This document shows positions 16,640 through 24,930 of a stretch of 44,885 bases of DNA, piece by piece. Below the pieces are notes generated by a model, which did no database searches, was not told the origin of the DNA, and was given only the letters and a program-made list of their open reading frames with translations. A program made the translations under genes and the position numbers. The DNA comes from Streptomyces sp. E2N166 (GTDB taxonomy: Bacteria > Actinomycetota > Actinomycetes > Streptomycetales > Streptomycetaceae): the NCBI RefSeq assembly GCF_003671715.1, contig NZ_RAIF01000041.1, positions 1 through 44,885 on the forward strand, in the 5' to 3' direction. Position 1 is the stretch's first letter, and each line of letters begins with the position of its first letter.

Positions 16640-17818
16640 TTGCACAGCCAGCAACACCTATCCGGTAGCCGTCACGTGGACGAGTCGGGGCGCCTGACAG
16701 CAGCAAAGGCGCCCGTCAGCGGCGTCTCGGTCCCGCGACACATGGGCGTCGGAAGCGACCTGGTACACACCCTCGACTACGTCGTGCTGCTGCAAGTCAT
16801 GTTCAACCTGGCCTCTTCCATGGAGTCCACGCCGCTGAGTGTCTGGAAGCAGCTCCAGGAACGCGGCATCCGCTCTGCCAAGAACGCGCGGGAGCTGGTC
16901 GGTAAGAACGCCGTGTACGAGTCGTTCGCCCGGCTCCTGGACGCCGGATACGTGCGCCGGACACAGCTGCCGCACCCGACCAAGCCCGGCCGTAAAGGCC
17001 CGGTCGTCTACGAGGTCTACGACAACCCGGCCTGGAACCCGGACTGGTCGCCGACCTCTCCGGGAGCCGAAGATCACGACGAGGTAAAACAGCAGGTCGC
17101 AACGCTTCCCGGAACGCCGGAACCGTCATTCGGGGAAGCAGGTAAAACAGCAGGTCAGAACGCTTCCCGGAACGCCGGAAGCGGTAACAACGGTTCCGGC
17201 GTTCCGGGAAGCGGTAAACGGCATGTTCCCGCAGGTCAGAACGCGTCCCGGGTTCCGGGAAGCGGAATCGTCTCCCCCCCACACCCCCCGGGGGAGGAGG
17301 AATCCTCCTCCCCTACCCCTCACCCCCGTCCCTCAAGTTCGCTTCCGTCACAGCGGGAGGAGGGGCCGGAGTTCTCTCCGGAGGAGATCTGTGCGGCTGA
17401 GGACTTCCTCCAGCAGATGCGGCTCTGGCAGGCGGGGGCGTCCACCGCCCGCAGCTGTGCGCCGAAGCTGCTGCGCACGATGCGTCAACAGGGCTGGCCG
17501 TCACTGGTCGATGCTGGCGCCGACTACCTGGCCCTGCTCGAAGCGGAGGTCCTCAAGAACACGGGCGGTGCGGCGTCCTGGACCAAGTGCCTGCCCGGTT
17601 GGGTACGCGACCTGCGCCGCTACGCCCTGGTCCGCCCGCAGCCCGCATCTGCTCCCGCGCCGGGCGGCAGCACGCGGCCGACGGCGGCGCGCGACGTCAT
17701 CGAGGCCTGCACGGCGTGCGATGAGTACGGCTGGCTGCTGGACGACGACGACGACGCCCCGCAGCGGCGATGCACGCACCCCGGCGTCACCCGCAGCGAA
17801 GTGGAGGCGGCCAAGTGA
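16640..17818 (+). CDS. Rep1-like replication initiator of a linear plasmid
   Basis: Predicted 392 aa from TTG at 16640, chosen for GGGGAG 8 nt upstream; ATG at 16742 is an alternative. An N-terminal winged-helix domain (residues ~45-115, with SVWKQLQERGIRSAKNAREL) is followed by a Gly/Ser/Asn-rich low-complexity linker encoded by DNA iterons. A conserved helical domain and a C-terminal zinc-finger-like CTACDEYGW...RCTHPG close the protein. Coupling (GTGA) to a DnaB-like helicase and iterons inside the gene match the rep1/rep2 arrangement of linear plasmids such as pSLA2. Likely role: binding the internal iterons and loading the helicase. Confidence 0.7.
   Translation: MHSQQHLSGSRHVDESGRLTAAKAPVSGVSVPRHMGVGSDLVHTLDYVVLLQVMFNLASSMESTPLSVWKQLQERGIRSAKNARELVGKNAVYESFARLLDAGYVRRTQLPHPTKPGRKGPVVYEVYDNPAWNPDWSPTSPGAEDHDEVKQQVATLPGTPEPSFGEAGKTAGQNASRNAGSGNNGSGVPGSGKRHVPAGQNASRVPGSGIVSPPHPPGEEESSSPTPHPRPSSSLPSQREEGPEFSPEEICAAEDFLQQMRLWQAGASTARSCAPKLLRTMRQQGWPSLVDAGADYLALLEAEVLKNTGGAASWTKCLPGWVRDLRRYALVRPQPASAPAPGGSTRPTAARDVIEACTACDEYGWLLDDDDDAPQRRCTHPGVTRSEVEAAK
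17083..17262. repeat. Iterons inside rep1-like gene, predicted replication origin
   Basis: A 40-bp direct repeat occurs at 17083-17122 and 17141-17180 (period 58 bp), beginning GGTAAAACAGCAGGTC. A perfect inverted repeat of ~23-bp arms (17161-17183 / 17191-17213, core CTTCCCGGAACGCCGG) overlaps the second copy, and a degenerate unit with CAGGTCAGAACGC follows at 17233-17262. The position inside the initiator gene is as in pSLA2-type linear plasmids, which replicate bidirectionally from an internal origin. Confidence 0.7.
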
Positions 17819-19167
17819 CCGTGACCCTGGACCAGGAACGGGCCGTCTCCGTGGAAGCCGAGAGCCGTGCACTGGGGGCCTGCCTGATGGCGACCCCCTC
17901 GTACGACCCGGTCGCCGACGTGGCCCGCGCCGTGCGCGAGGCCGACTGGCACGAGCCCGCGCACGAGCTGGTGTGGCTAGCCGTCCAGCGGCTGCACGGC
18001 GCCGGCCGCCCGACCGGAGTGCCTGCGGTAGAGGCGCAGCTGCGCAGCACCGGCGACCTCGAGCGCGCCGGTGGCGTGGTGGGCCTGTCCCGGCTCGCGA
18101 GCGAGGCCTGCTCGGCGGCTGAGGCTGGCCACTACGCCGACCTTGTCCACGGGTATGCCCAGGTGCGCCGCTACCAGCAGGCGCTGGTGCGCGGCATGCA
18201 GGGCGCTCGCCAGGCAGACCCGCTGTCGGTGCCGGAGACGATCGCCGCCCACCAGGCGGAGCTGGAGTCCCTGGCCGTCGACGACCAGGACGACGACACC
18301 TTCGGCCGGTTCGGCGACCACCTGGACGCGCACCTGGACAGCCTGGCCATCTCCGTCCCACCTGCTGCCGTCACCGGGTTCACCGACCTCGACATCCTGA
18401 TGAAGCTGATGCCCGGCCAGATGATCCTGGTCGCCGCTCGCCCGGCCATGGGCAAGTCTGCGTTCGCGCTCGGAATCGCCACCGCCAACGCCCGCAAGGG
18501 CGGCCCGACACTGGTGCACAGCCTGGAGATGGGCCGTGCCGAGGTCAGCAACCGGATCCTGTCGGCTCGGGCCCGGGTGGCGTTCCACCACATCCGCGAC
18601 GGCGTCGACAGCCTCACCCAGGACGACTGGGACCGCCTCGACCGGCACGCTCCGGAGCTGAAGGGCCTGCCGCTGTGGATGGACTACAGCGCCCGCGTCA
18701 GTCCCGCCCGCATCCGCTCCCGCATCAAGACCGTCATCCGCGAAACCGGCCGCGCGCCCTTGGTGGTGGTCGACTACCTCCAGCTGATGCAGACCGACCA
18801 GCGCAACGCCCGGCAGTCGACCTACGACAAGGTCACCGAGATCAGCCGCGAACTGAAGATCCTCGCCTCCGACACCGGCGCCGTGATCATCGCCCTGGCC
18901 CAGCTCAACCGCGGGCCCGAGCAGCGGCAGGACAAACGGCCGGCGGTCAGCGACCTGCGCGACTCCGGCGCCCTGGAGCAGGACGCCGACGCGATCATCC
19001 TGCTGCACCGCGAGGACTACTACGAGCCCGAGTCCGCGCGGTCCGGCGAGACCGACCTGATCGTGGCCAAGCACCGCAACGGGCCCACGGCCACCGTGAC
19101 CGTGGCCCACCAGTTCCACTACAGCCGCCTGCGCGACATGTCCGGTGCCGAGGAACCCGACCTCTAG
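17815..19167 (+). CDS. DnaB-like replicative helicase (Rep2-like)
   Basis: Predicted 450 aa. GTG at 17815 overlaps the rep1 stop and has GGAGG 7 nt upstream. The N-terminal DnaB helical domain (~1-150) precedes a RecA-fold motor: Walker A ARPAMGKSAFAL (~216-227), Walker B-like LVVVDYLQLM (~320), and the ALAQLNRGPEQR and SGALEQDADAIILLHR motifs near 360-400, all typical of DnaB. It is slightly shorter than bacterial DnaB. It should unwind the plasmid origin opened by the adjacent Rep1-like protein. Confidence 0.9.
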   Translation: MTVTLDQERAVSVEAESRALGACLMATPSYDPVADVARAVREADWHEPAHELVWLAVQRLHGAGRPTGVPAVEAQLRSTGDLERAGGVVGLSRLASEACSAAEAGHYADLVHGYAQVRRYQQALVRGMQGARQADPLSVPETIAAHQAELESLAVDDQDDDTFGRFGDHLDAHLDSLAISVPPAAVTGFTDLDILMKLMPGQMILVAARPAMGKSAFALGIATANARKGGPTLVHSLEMGRAEVSNRILSARARVAFHHIRDGVDSLTQDDWDRLDRHAPELKGLPLWMDYSARVSPARIRSRIKTVIRETGRAPLVVVDYLQLMQTDQRNARQSTYDKVTEISRELKILASDTGAVIIALAQLNRGPEQRQDKRPAVSDLRDSGALEQDADAIILLHREDYYEPESARSGETDLIVAKHRNGPTATVTVAHQFHYSRLRDMSGAEEPDL

Positions 19168-19191
19168 CCGCCCTGGACGCCGCTGTGCGGC

Positions 19192-19238
19192 GTGATCACG
19201 GGCGGGTCGGACAACTTCCCCAGCCCGCCCGTGATCAC
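19192..19238 (+). terminator. 15-bp perfect hairpin after the helicase gene
   Basis: GTGATCACGGGCGGG and CCCGCCCGTGATCAC pair across a 17-nt loop between the helicase stop and tpg, so tpg is probably transcribed separately. Confidence 0.85.
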
Positions 19239-19282
19239 CCCTCAGCGGCCCGCACAGCCGATCATGAAGGAGAGCAGCCCTC

Positions 19283-19837
19283 ATGGGCATCATCGGAGAC
19301 GGCCTCAACCGCGCCGTGCAGGGCGCGTTCACCCGGCCTATCCCCAAGTCGGCCGGGGCGCAGGTGCGCTACCTGGTCAAGCAGCTCAAGGGCACCCGCG
19401 CGGTAGCCGGTCTGCTCGGCGTCTCGCAGCGTACGGTGGAGCGCTACGTGAAGGACCAGATCCGCCGACCGCGCGCCGACCTCGCGCAGCGCCTGGAGGA
19501 CGCCGTGCGCCAGCGCTGGCAGCCCCGCGTCCGCGACCGCGCCCGCAAGCAGGCCGCCAGGAGCACCGGTCTGGTGGTCGATGCCCGCGCCCGCTTCGGC
19601 TTCACCGCGGCGCCCGGCACCACCGACGACGCCCGCATGCGCCACCTGACCATCGCCCTGACCCCGCACTACGCGGCCCGTCTGTTCGATGCCCAGGACG
19701 CCGGCGCCAGCGAGCAGCAGCTCCGCGACATTGCCGCCGAGGGACTCGGCGAGATGTACTTCCGCGACGGCGGCAGCCGTGCAGCCGGACTGGAGATCCA
19801 GTTCACGGACGTCGAGCACGTGGAATTCGACCTGTAG
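19283..19837 (+). CDS. tpg: Telomere terminal protein Tpg
   Basis: Predicted 184 aa, exactly the usual size of Streptomyces Tpg. The N-terminus (GDGLNRAVQGAFTRPIPKSA) and the following AQVRYLVKQLKGTRAVAGLL with the helix-turn-helix-like SQRTVERYVKDQIRRPR are diagnostic, as is the C-terminal FTDVEHVEFDL. Tpg is covalently linked to the 5' ends of linear replicons and primes end patching after replication from an internal origin. AAGGAG precedes the ATG. It is flanked by terminators on both sides. In chromosomes tpg is usually co-transcribed with tap; here the preceding gene is the helicase. Confidence 0.95.
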   Translation: MGIIGDGLNRAVQGAFTRPIPKSAGAQVRYLVKQLKGTRAVAGLLGVSQRTVERYVKDQIRRPRADLAQRLEDAVRQRWQPRVRDRARKQAARSTGLVVDARARFGFTAAPGTTDDARMRHLTIALTPHYAARLFDAQDAGASEQQLRDIAAEGLGEMYFRDGGSRAAGLEIQFTDVEHVEFDL

Positions 19838-19851
19838 CGCCCGGTGGAAGT

Positions 19852-19897
19852 GGCCGGCACCCTCAGTCCGCCTGAGCGGGTGGCACGGGTGCCGGCC
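19852..19897 (+). terminator. Terminator after tpg
   Basis: GGCCGGCACCC and GGGTGCCGGCC form a perfect 11-bp stem around a 24-nt loop, 15 nt after the tpg stop. Confidence 0.8.
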
Positions 19898-20025
19898 GAC
19901 CCAAGACACCGCCCAAGGGGCGCGTGCTCGGATGGCAGCCTACCGCGCCCCACCCGAGCAGTAGCCAAATCACGTACTGTTTTCTTGATGAGTTCCCGGT
20001 GGTTCGCCGGACTCTGGAGGCCCTC

Positions 20026-21039
20026 ATGATCCGCGCCGGACGCCAGCACCTGGTGCGCACCCTCGCCGACATCGCCGCGCAGCAGGGCATCGCCGTACAG
20101 ACCTTGCTGAACTCCGGCCAGCACCAGGCCGACGACTTCCCCGCGCCGTTGAACGCGGGCCGCACTCGGCTCTACGACGGCGAGCAGGTCGACGCGTACC
20201 TCGCCGGCCTCCCCGTCCCCGAGCTGCCGACAGCGGACGACGACGAAGACCTCCTGGACCGCCAGGAGGCCGCCGCACTGCGCGGCGAGCCCCTGTCAGT
20301 GTGGGACCGCCGCAAGAAGGAGGCGGCCGTCAGCGAGCACCTGGTGCGCGTGGGCGGGGTCGAGCACTGGCCCCGCCGCGTCGTCCGGGATTACACCCCC
20401 TCGCCCCGCCGCCGCACCAGCGGCAGCGGCGGGGGCGGCCGGCCCACTGGCGCCGGGGACCAGGTCCCCCGCGACCAGCTGCCCGCGCGAGTCGCGCAGC
20501 TCCTGGACGCCGACCCCGCCCTCACCGCGGCGGCCACTACCGACCGCCTCGGCGTACACCGCAACACCGCGCAAGCCGCACTGACTCAGTGCCGCGCGCA
20601 GCGGTTGGCCGACGTCATGGAGCAGTGCGCACTCACGGCAGCACAGGCCGCCGCCGCACTCGGTTACCCCGCTGGCCAGACCCGCCGCGCCGGCGTCCGC
20701 GCCGAAGCTGTCCTGCGCGGCCGCCAGGCACGCCCCTACCTCGCCGCCGTGGCCCAGGCCCTGCACGCACGCGGCTGGAGCTCCACCGACACCCCGCCCG
20801 CCGTCCAGCACCCCGAAGACGACGTCTGCATGGCCGCGTTCGTCCTGGACGCCCCCGCGGCGCCGGCCCCCGCTCTGGTGTGGTCCGAACGGCACGGCTG
20901 GCGCACCGCGCCCTCGCGCCGCCACCCGTTCGGTCGGGGCGCAGCATGGCCCCCACCCGGCGACGGCGTGCGACACCTCGCCACCGGCCTAGCCCCCGCG
21001 CCTACCGACCTTGTGAAGGCCCTTTTGAGCATCGACTGA
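20026..21039 (+). CDS. DUF6292-like plasmid protein with helix-turn-helix
   Basis: Predicted 337 aa from the ATG at 20026 with GGAGG 6 nt upstream. The N-terminus resembles a DNA-binding or excisionase-like fold. The middle has a helix-turn-helix stretch (AATTDRLGVHRNTAQAAL) after a Gly-rich linker. The C-terminus (YLAAVAQALHARGWSS...LVWSERHGW) fits the DUF6292 pattern seen on Streptomyces plasmids. An AT-rich promoter-like stretch TACTGTTTTCTTGATG lies ~50 bp upstream. Function unknown; a regulatory or maintenance role next to tpg is possible. Confidence 0.6.
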   Translation: MIRAGRQHLVRTLADIAAQQGIAVQTLLNSGQHQADDFPAPLNAGRTRLYDGEQVDAYLAGLPVPELPTADDDEDLLDRQEAAALRGEPLSVWDRRKKEAAVSEHLVRVGGVEHWPRRVVRDYTPSPRRRTSGSGGGGRPTGAGDQVPRDQLPARVAQLLDADPALTAAATTDRLGVHRNTAQAALTQCRAQRLADVMEQCALTAAQAAAALGYPAGQTRRAGVRAEAVLRGRQARPYLAAVAQALHARGWSSTDTPPAVQHPEDDVCMAAFVLDAPAAPAPALVWSERHGWRTAPSRRHPFGRGAAWPPPGDGVRHLATGLAPAPTDLVKALLSID

Positions 21040-21173
21040 GCCGCTGGAACGTAAATGCTCCGTACGCGGGCTCACTTGGTTGCGGGCAAGTCGAGCCAGC
21101 AGAGCGGGCGGCACCAGCAGCCATCATCCGTGTTCACCGACGAGAGATCCCTGCCATCAGTACCGTGGTCCTC

Positions 21174-21689
21174 ATGGGAGAGCTGGGTATAGCGCTCATT
21201 GCGGCAGGAGCCGCACTTGCCGGTAGTGCGCTCACGGGTTGGTTCACGATCGCTGCTGGACGACGCCAAGCAGCAGCGGCCCGGTATGCCGGCGACGAGC
21301 AGGCGCGTGCCGTAATCGACACGGTGAACCGGACCCTTAATGAGCAGCGTGCCGCCCGCGCTGAGGAAGCGCGGCGGCAGGTGTACAGCCAGTTCCTCAT
21401 GGCGTTCAACGAGGCGCTGCACCTTCTTAAGCCTCGCAACCCGGCTTCGGCGAGGCGCAGCGGGATTGAGAAGGTCAACACGCTGTACAGCCTCGTCGAT
21501 CTCGAAGGCCCCGAGGACGTACGCGTAGCGGCATCGGCCATGAGAGAAGCACTCCTGGGCCTGGCCGAATTACTCGATGACTACAACCGGGATAGCGCGG
21601 GCGCTTACGACTGGGAAGTAGAGCGCTGCGACGACTCACGCTGCGATTTCCTCGCTATCACTCACGCGGTTCTCCACCGTGGTGCGTAG
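21174..21689 (+). CDS. Membrane-anchored coiled-coil hypothetical protein
   Basis: Predicted 171 aa. An N-terminal membrane helix (IALIAAGAALAGSALTGWF) leads into a long helix rich in Ala/Arg/Glu (residues ~28-85) likely to form a coiled coil, then a helical tail. No ribosome binding site is obvious, and GTG at 21165 is an alternative start. Such proteins occur widely in Streptomyces with no known function. Confidence 0.55.
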   Translation: MGELGIALIAAGAALAGSALTGWFTIAAGRRQAAAARYAGDEQARAVIDTVNRTLNEQRAARAEEARRQVYSQFLMAFNEALHLLKPRNPASARRSGIEKVNTLYSLVDLEGPEDVRVAASAMREALLGLAELLDDYNRDSAGAYDWEVERCDDSRCDFLAITHAVLHRGA

Positions 21690-21790
21690 GCCGTGATGCA
21701 ACGTGGGCGCCCTGGACAAAGACGCAGGGCGCAGCGTCAGTAGTAGGCGCGCGGATTTGACGGCTCTCATGGGCGACTAGTTCCAGTTTG

Positions 21791-22105
21791 GGAGTGGCGG
21801 GCCGGGGCCCGGCCGCCGCGCCGCGGGGGCGTGCCCGGGTGCTGCGCACCCGGACCGCGCGCTGCGCGCGCTCACGCCCGGGGTGGGGGCCAGGACGTCG
21901 GCCGCTGCGCGCCCGACCGCGCGCTGCGCACGCTCGCCTTGCCCCCACCGCCGCCGGGCCCGCTGCGCGGTCCTACGGCGGGCCTGCCTGGTCCCGGGGC
22001 AGACGCTGCGCGCCGCCCCGCCGCCTGCGGCGTCCGGACAGGCAGATTCTCACCGCTGCGCGGTGCGAATGAGCGGCGCGGCGGCCGGGCCCGGCCCGCC
22101 ACTCC
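21791..22105. repeat. 315-bp palindrome-rich, telomere-like element
   Basis: The outer arms (33-34 nt, 21791-21824 and 22073-22105, differing by one extra G) are inverted repeats beginning GGAGTGGCGGGCCGGG. Inside are several small hairpins with 3-nt TGC loops, such as CCGGGTGC-TGC-GCACCCGG near 21835 and CACCGC-TGC-GCGGTG at 22051-22065. On the minus strand these loops read GCA, as in the right-end telomere. No gene lies in 21690-22236; a promoter-like GCGATACACTTTTCTTG at about 22160 leads to the split DUF3846-like gene. Confidence 0.75.
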
Positions 22106-22236
22106 ATATGGGTTGACCTGCGGAAACTCGGCGAAAGTGATCGCCTGAGTAGCTAAATTGCGATACACTTTTCTTGTTGGTCGGCAGTGGCAGTCGAACG
22201 ACACCCAAGATCACCACACCCTGAAAGGGGACACTC

Positions 22237-22381
22237 ATGTCCGCAGCAGGCTTCGCCCTAATTCTCCGTCCGGACACCTCCTTCCAGATCATCGAATGGC
22301 CTCGCGAATCCGCCGCCGGCCTCCGCAGCCTCTACACCGAAATCGGCTGCACCAACGTTGCCGTTGTCGACCTTTCCCTCA
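22237..22381 (+). pseudogene. DUF3846-like gene, 5' half (split by the 21-kb transposon)
   Basis: ATG at 22237 follows AAAGGGGACACTC. The first 48 codons (MSAAGFALILRPDTSFQIIE... ending VAVVDLSL) match the N-terminus of small DUF3846-like proteins of actinobacterial plasmids. The frame then enters the IS left end. Codon 48 (CTC) plus the next A form the CTCA target duplicate; reading continues in frame at 43361 to give a ~128-aa ancestral protein. Confidence 0.85.
22378..22381. repeat. Target site duplication CTCA, left copy
   Basis: CTCA immediately precedes the left IS end; the partner copy is at 43361-43364. Collapsing the two restores the interrupted reading frame. Confidence 0.85.
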
Positions 22382-22759
22382 CTGGCTGTTCTCTATCCGT
22401 GCGGGTGGTCGGCTGGGGCTCGAACAGGGTGCTGGTTTGGGTGAGTTGTCGGGTGCTCGGGCATGAAGGAAGGGCCTCTTGGTAGCTCGCGGATGTCGAG
22501 TCCAGCGAGGAGCAAGAGGCCCTGTTGTCGAAGTGTCGCGTGGTCGCAGTGGCCGGGTCCAGTCCGTCCACTCCTGGGTGTGACTGTCTCGCCCACAGGT
22601 TCGGGAACGCGGCCGACCGCCCGGAGCGCCGGCCCCGGTACGGCTCGGACATGAGCGATGCCGAGTGGGCAGCGGTGCGGGATCTGCTGCCGGTGCCGGG
22701 ATGGCTGGCGGGCCGGGGCGGGCGGCCGGAGGGCTACTGCCACCGGCAGATGATCGACC
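22382..22759 (+). mobile_element. IS5-family element, truncated left copy
   Basis: Closely matches the first 377 bp of the copy at 41717, including the left inverted repeat and a hairpin (22472-22522) before the transposase start. Similarity stops after ...CAGATGATCGAC at 22759. Confidence 0.85.
22525..22759 (+). pseudogene. Truncated IS5-family transposase
   Basis: About the first 78 codons of the transposase encoded at 41860, including SDMSDAEWAAVRDLLP, survive from a TTG start. The catalytic DDE residues are absent. The frame runs into unrelated sequence after MID. Confidence 0.8.
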
Positions 22760-22869
22760 AATGCCGCGAAGTTAAGGCCCCGATGGTGCCGTCAAGGGTT
22801 CGGCGAGCGGGATCTTGTAGGTGCAGGGGGCTGTGCGGATGAGTCGGTTGTTGCGGGTCCAGTAGCAGA
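22760..22869. other. 110-bp remnant between two IS elements
   Basis: No gene. It separates the truncated IS5 copy from the IS3 left end and resembles neither. It is probably the end of another lost insertion sequence. Confidence 0.4.
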
Positions 22870-22937
22870 GGGGACTGCTGCAGGGTTGGGTGACATCTGA
22901 CCTGGCTCGCTGAGATGCGGCCTGGAAGGATGTTGCA

Positions 22938-23231
22938 GTGCCCAAGCCGTATCCGAAGGAGTTCCGCGAAGACGTCGTGCGGGTCGCACGCAACCGCGAG
23001 CCCGGCGTCACGCTGGAACAGATCGCCGCCGACTTCGGCGTCCACCCGATCACGCTGTCGAAGTGGCTGCGCCGCGCCGACACCGACGAGGGCGCCAGGC
23101 CCGCGACGACGTCGGGCGAGTCCGCCGAGCTGCGCGAGGCCCGCAAGCGCATCCGGCTGCTGGAGCAGGAGAACGAGGTGCTCAGGAGGGCTGCGGCGTA
23201 TCTGTCGCAGGCGAACCTGCCGGCAAAATGA
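22938..23231 (+). CDS. IS3-family transposase OrfA
   Basis: 97 aa. An N-terminal helix-turn-helix (YPKEFREDVVRVARN...GVTLEQIAADFGVHPITLSKW) is followed by a leucine-zipper-like helix (RKRIRLLEQENEVLRRAAAYL), as in OrfA of the IS3 family, which binds the element ends. Its stop overlaps the OrfB start (AAAATGATG); a -1 frameshift normally yields the active OrfAB fusion. Confidence 0.9.
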   Translation: MPKPYPKEFREDVVRVARNREPGVTLEQIAADFGVHPITLSKWLRRADTDEGARPATTSGESAELREARKRIRLLEQENEVLRRAAAYLSQANLPAK

Positions 23232-24114
23232 TGTACCCGCTCGTCCGCGAGCTGGCCGCCGCCGATGCCCCTCACCGGGTGCCGGTGGCGGTGACGTGCC
23301 GGGTGCTCGGACTGGCCCGCCAGCCCTACTACCGGTGGCTGGAGCGGCCGGTCACCGATACCGAGCTGTCCGAGGCATACCGGGCCAACGCCCTGTTCGA
23401 CGCGCACCGCGACGATCCCGAGTTCGGGCACCGCTTCCTTCTCGACGAGGCCCGCGCCGCCGGTGAGCCGATGGCCGAGCGGACTGCCTGGCGGATCTGC
23501 CGGGACAACGGCTGGTGGAGTGCCTTCGGCAAACGCAGGGGCCGCGGGAAGAACGCCAAAGCCGGGCCGCCGGCCCACGATGACCTGGTGCGGCGGAACT
23601 TCACCGCAGACGGGCCGAACCGGTTGTGGCTCACGGACATCACCGAGCACGTGACCGGCGAGGGCAAGCTGTATCTGTGCGCCGTCAAGGACGTGTACTC
23701 CGGCCGTGTCGTGGGCTATTCCATCGACGCCCGGATGAAGTCCCGCCTCGCGGTGGCCGCGCTGGAGTCGGCCGTCGCCCGCGGCAGCCTCACCGGGGCA
23801 GTCATGCACACCGATCACGGGGCCCAGGGCGGATTCAACCGGTCGCCGCCGTCCTCACCCGGCACGGCCTGGTCGGCTCAATGGGCCGGGTCGGGGCCGC
23901 CGGCGACAACGCCGCCATGGAGAGCTTCTTCGCACTGCTGCAGAAGAACGTCCTCGACCGCCGCGTCTGGGCCACCCGCCAGGAATTGCGGATCGCGATC
24001 GTTACCTGGATCGAGCGGACCTACCACCGGCGCCGACGGCAACGACGCCTGGGCCGATTGACCCCCGTCGAGTACGAGACCATCATGACCCCACCCGCAG
24101 CTCTGGCTGCATAA
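23228..24114 (+). pseudogene. IS3-family transposase OrfB, frameshifted
   Basis: The first frame encodes the HTH_21 region and the first two catalytic Asp (LWLTDITEHVT, VMHTDHGAQ). Just after the second Asp, between about 23825 and 23860, the frame is lost. The rest (HGLVGSMGRVGAAGDNAAMESFFALL with catalytic Glu) continues in another frame to 24114. The element is therefore probably not autonomous. Confidence 0.8.
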
Positions 24115-24260
24115 ACCGCCGCTGTCACCCGATCATGCAGCAGTCCCCAACACCCTGACGATGGGCGAGGGAAAGGATTAACCGTCGGCCGCACCGGGTG
24201 ACCAGTGGTGTCGCTGAGGCGGGAGTGGATCGGCCAGGGGCCCCTCCCGGTGCCGCGCAG

Positions 24261-24692
24261 TCAAGCGTCGGCCGGGTTATGGCCGGCGGGGCAGTCGAGT
24301 TCCGCCCAGACGGTGTGGCCCGTGGGGCGAGACTGGTCGCCCCAGGCGAGGGAGAGCGCGTCGACCAGCCACAGACCGCGGCCGTCCGTGGTCAGGCCGC
24401 CGGAAGGGTGCCGCCACTTCGCGCGGACCAGGTCGACGTTGAGCGCCGTGCCGGAGTCGGTGACACCGATCCGCAGGCATGGGCGGTCCCGGCGGTCGTC
24501 GAGTGTGAGCGAGACGGACACGGGTGGCCTGCCGTGCCGGAAGGCGTTGCCCAGCAGCTCGCTGACGATGAGGGCGGCGTCGTCGGCGAGTTCGCCGGTG
24601 CCCCAGCGGTCCAACTGCTCACGGATGTCCTGGCGGACGGAACCCAGCACGCTTGTCGCGGCGCTGTCACGAACTTCACAGGAGCCATTCAT
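24261..24692 (-). CDS. RsbW-like ATP-binding regulatory protein, copy 1
   Basis: 143 aa. It is a single HATPase_c domain with N box ELLGNAFRHGRPPV, G1 box VTDSGTAL and G2 box GRGLWLVDALS, as in Streptomyces anti-sigma/serine-kinase-like proteins. It has no sensor domain. It shares family, size and motif spacing with the protein at 30787-31182. A SigK-type promoter lies 29 bp before the ATG, so this protein probably belongs to the regulon; whether it antagonises a sigma factor is not shown. Confidence 0.8.
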   Translation of the reverse strand: MNGSCEVRDSAATSVLGSVRQDIREQLDRWGTGELADDAALIVSELLGNAFRHGRPPVSVSLTLDDRRDRPCLRIGVTDSGTALNVDLVRAKWRHPSGGLTTDGRGLWLVDALSLAWGDQSRPTGHTVWAELDCPAGHNPADA

Positions 24693-24720
24693 GGTGGTTC
24701 ACCCTTTTCTTCCTACTGGT

Positions 24721-24748
24721 TATTCGTTGCGGTCCCGAGAACGGATGG
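24721..24748 (-). promoter_or_regulatory. SigK-type promoter for the ATP-binding protein
   Basis: On the minus strand CCATCC (24748-24743) is followed after 16 nt by CGAATA (24726-24721) and then ACC. This is very close to the -35 CCATCC / -10 CCGAAT pattern I recall for mycobacterial SigK. Confidence 0.7.
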
Positions 24749-24930
24749 CCGAGAAGACGGCGGACCCGGACGGGCGGCCGGAGACGGCAGCCGGAGGGCG
24801 TACTCCTTCCGAGTGGTTCTCCGGCACACCGGCAGTCCACCGCGGCGTCCGTCACGGATCACCTGTGTCCGCCGCACGGTGCGGCGGCGTCGGCGGTCCG
24901 TGACCGCCGGAAGCGAGAGGCAGAGGTCTC

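Larger units (their letters stand above)
22870..24148 (+). mobile_element. IS3-family element
   Basis: 1,279 bp with terminal inverted repeats: left GGGGACTGCTGC...TGGGTGACA at 22870, right complement GGGGACTGCTGC...CGGGTGACA ending at 24148. It holds overlapping orfA and orfB. No target duplication is visible at the ends, consistent with insertion into older IS debris followed by rearrangement. Confidence 0.85.

Noticed and set aside
17977..19347. A 456-codon minus-strand open frame across the helicase gene.
   Set aside because: It is antisense to a clear DnaB-like protein with all motifs, and has no ribosome binding site or family similarity; long antisense frames are expected in GC-rich DNA.
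22870..24148. Possible target duplication of the IS3 element.
   Set aside because: The bases flanking the two inverted repeats (left ...AGCAGA, right AACACC...) share no 3-4 bp duplicate, so none is claimed.
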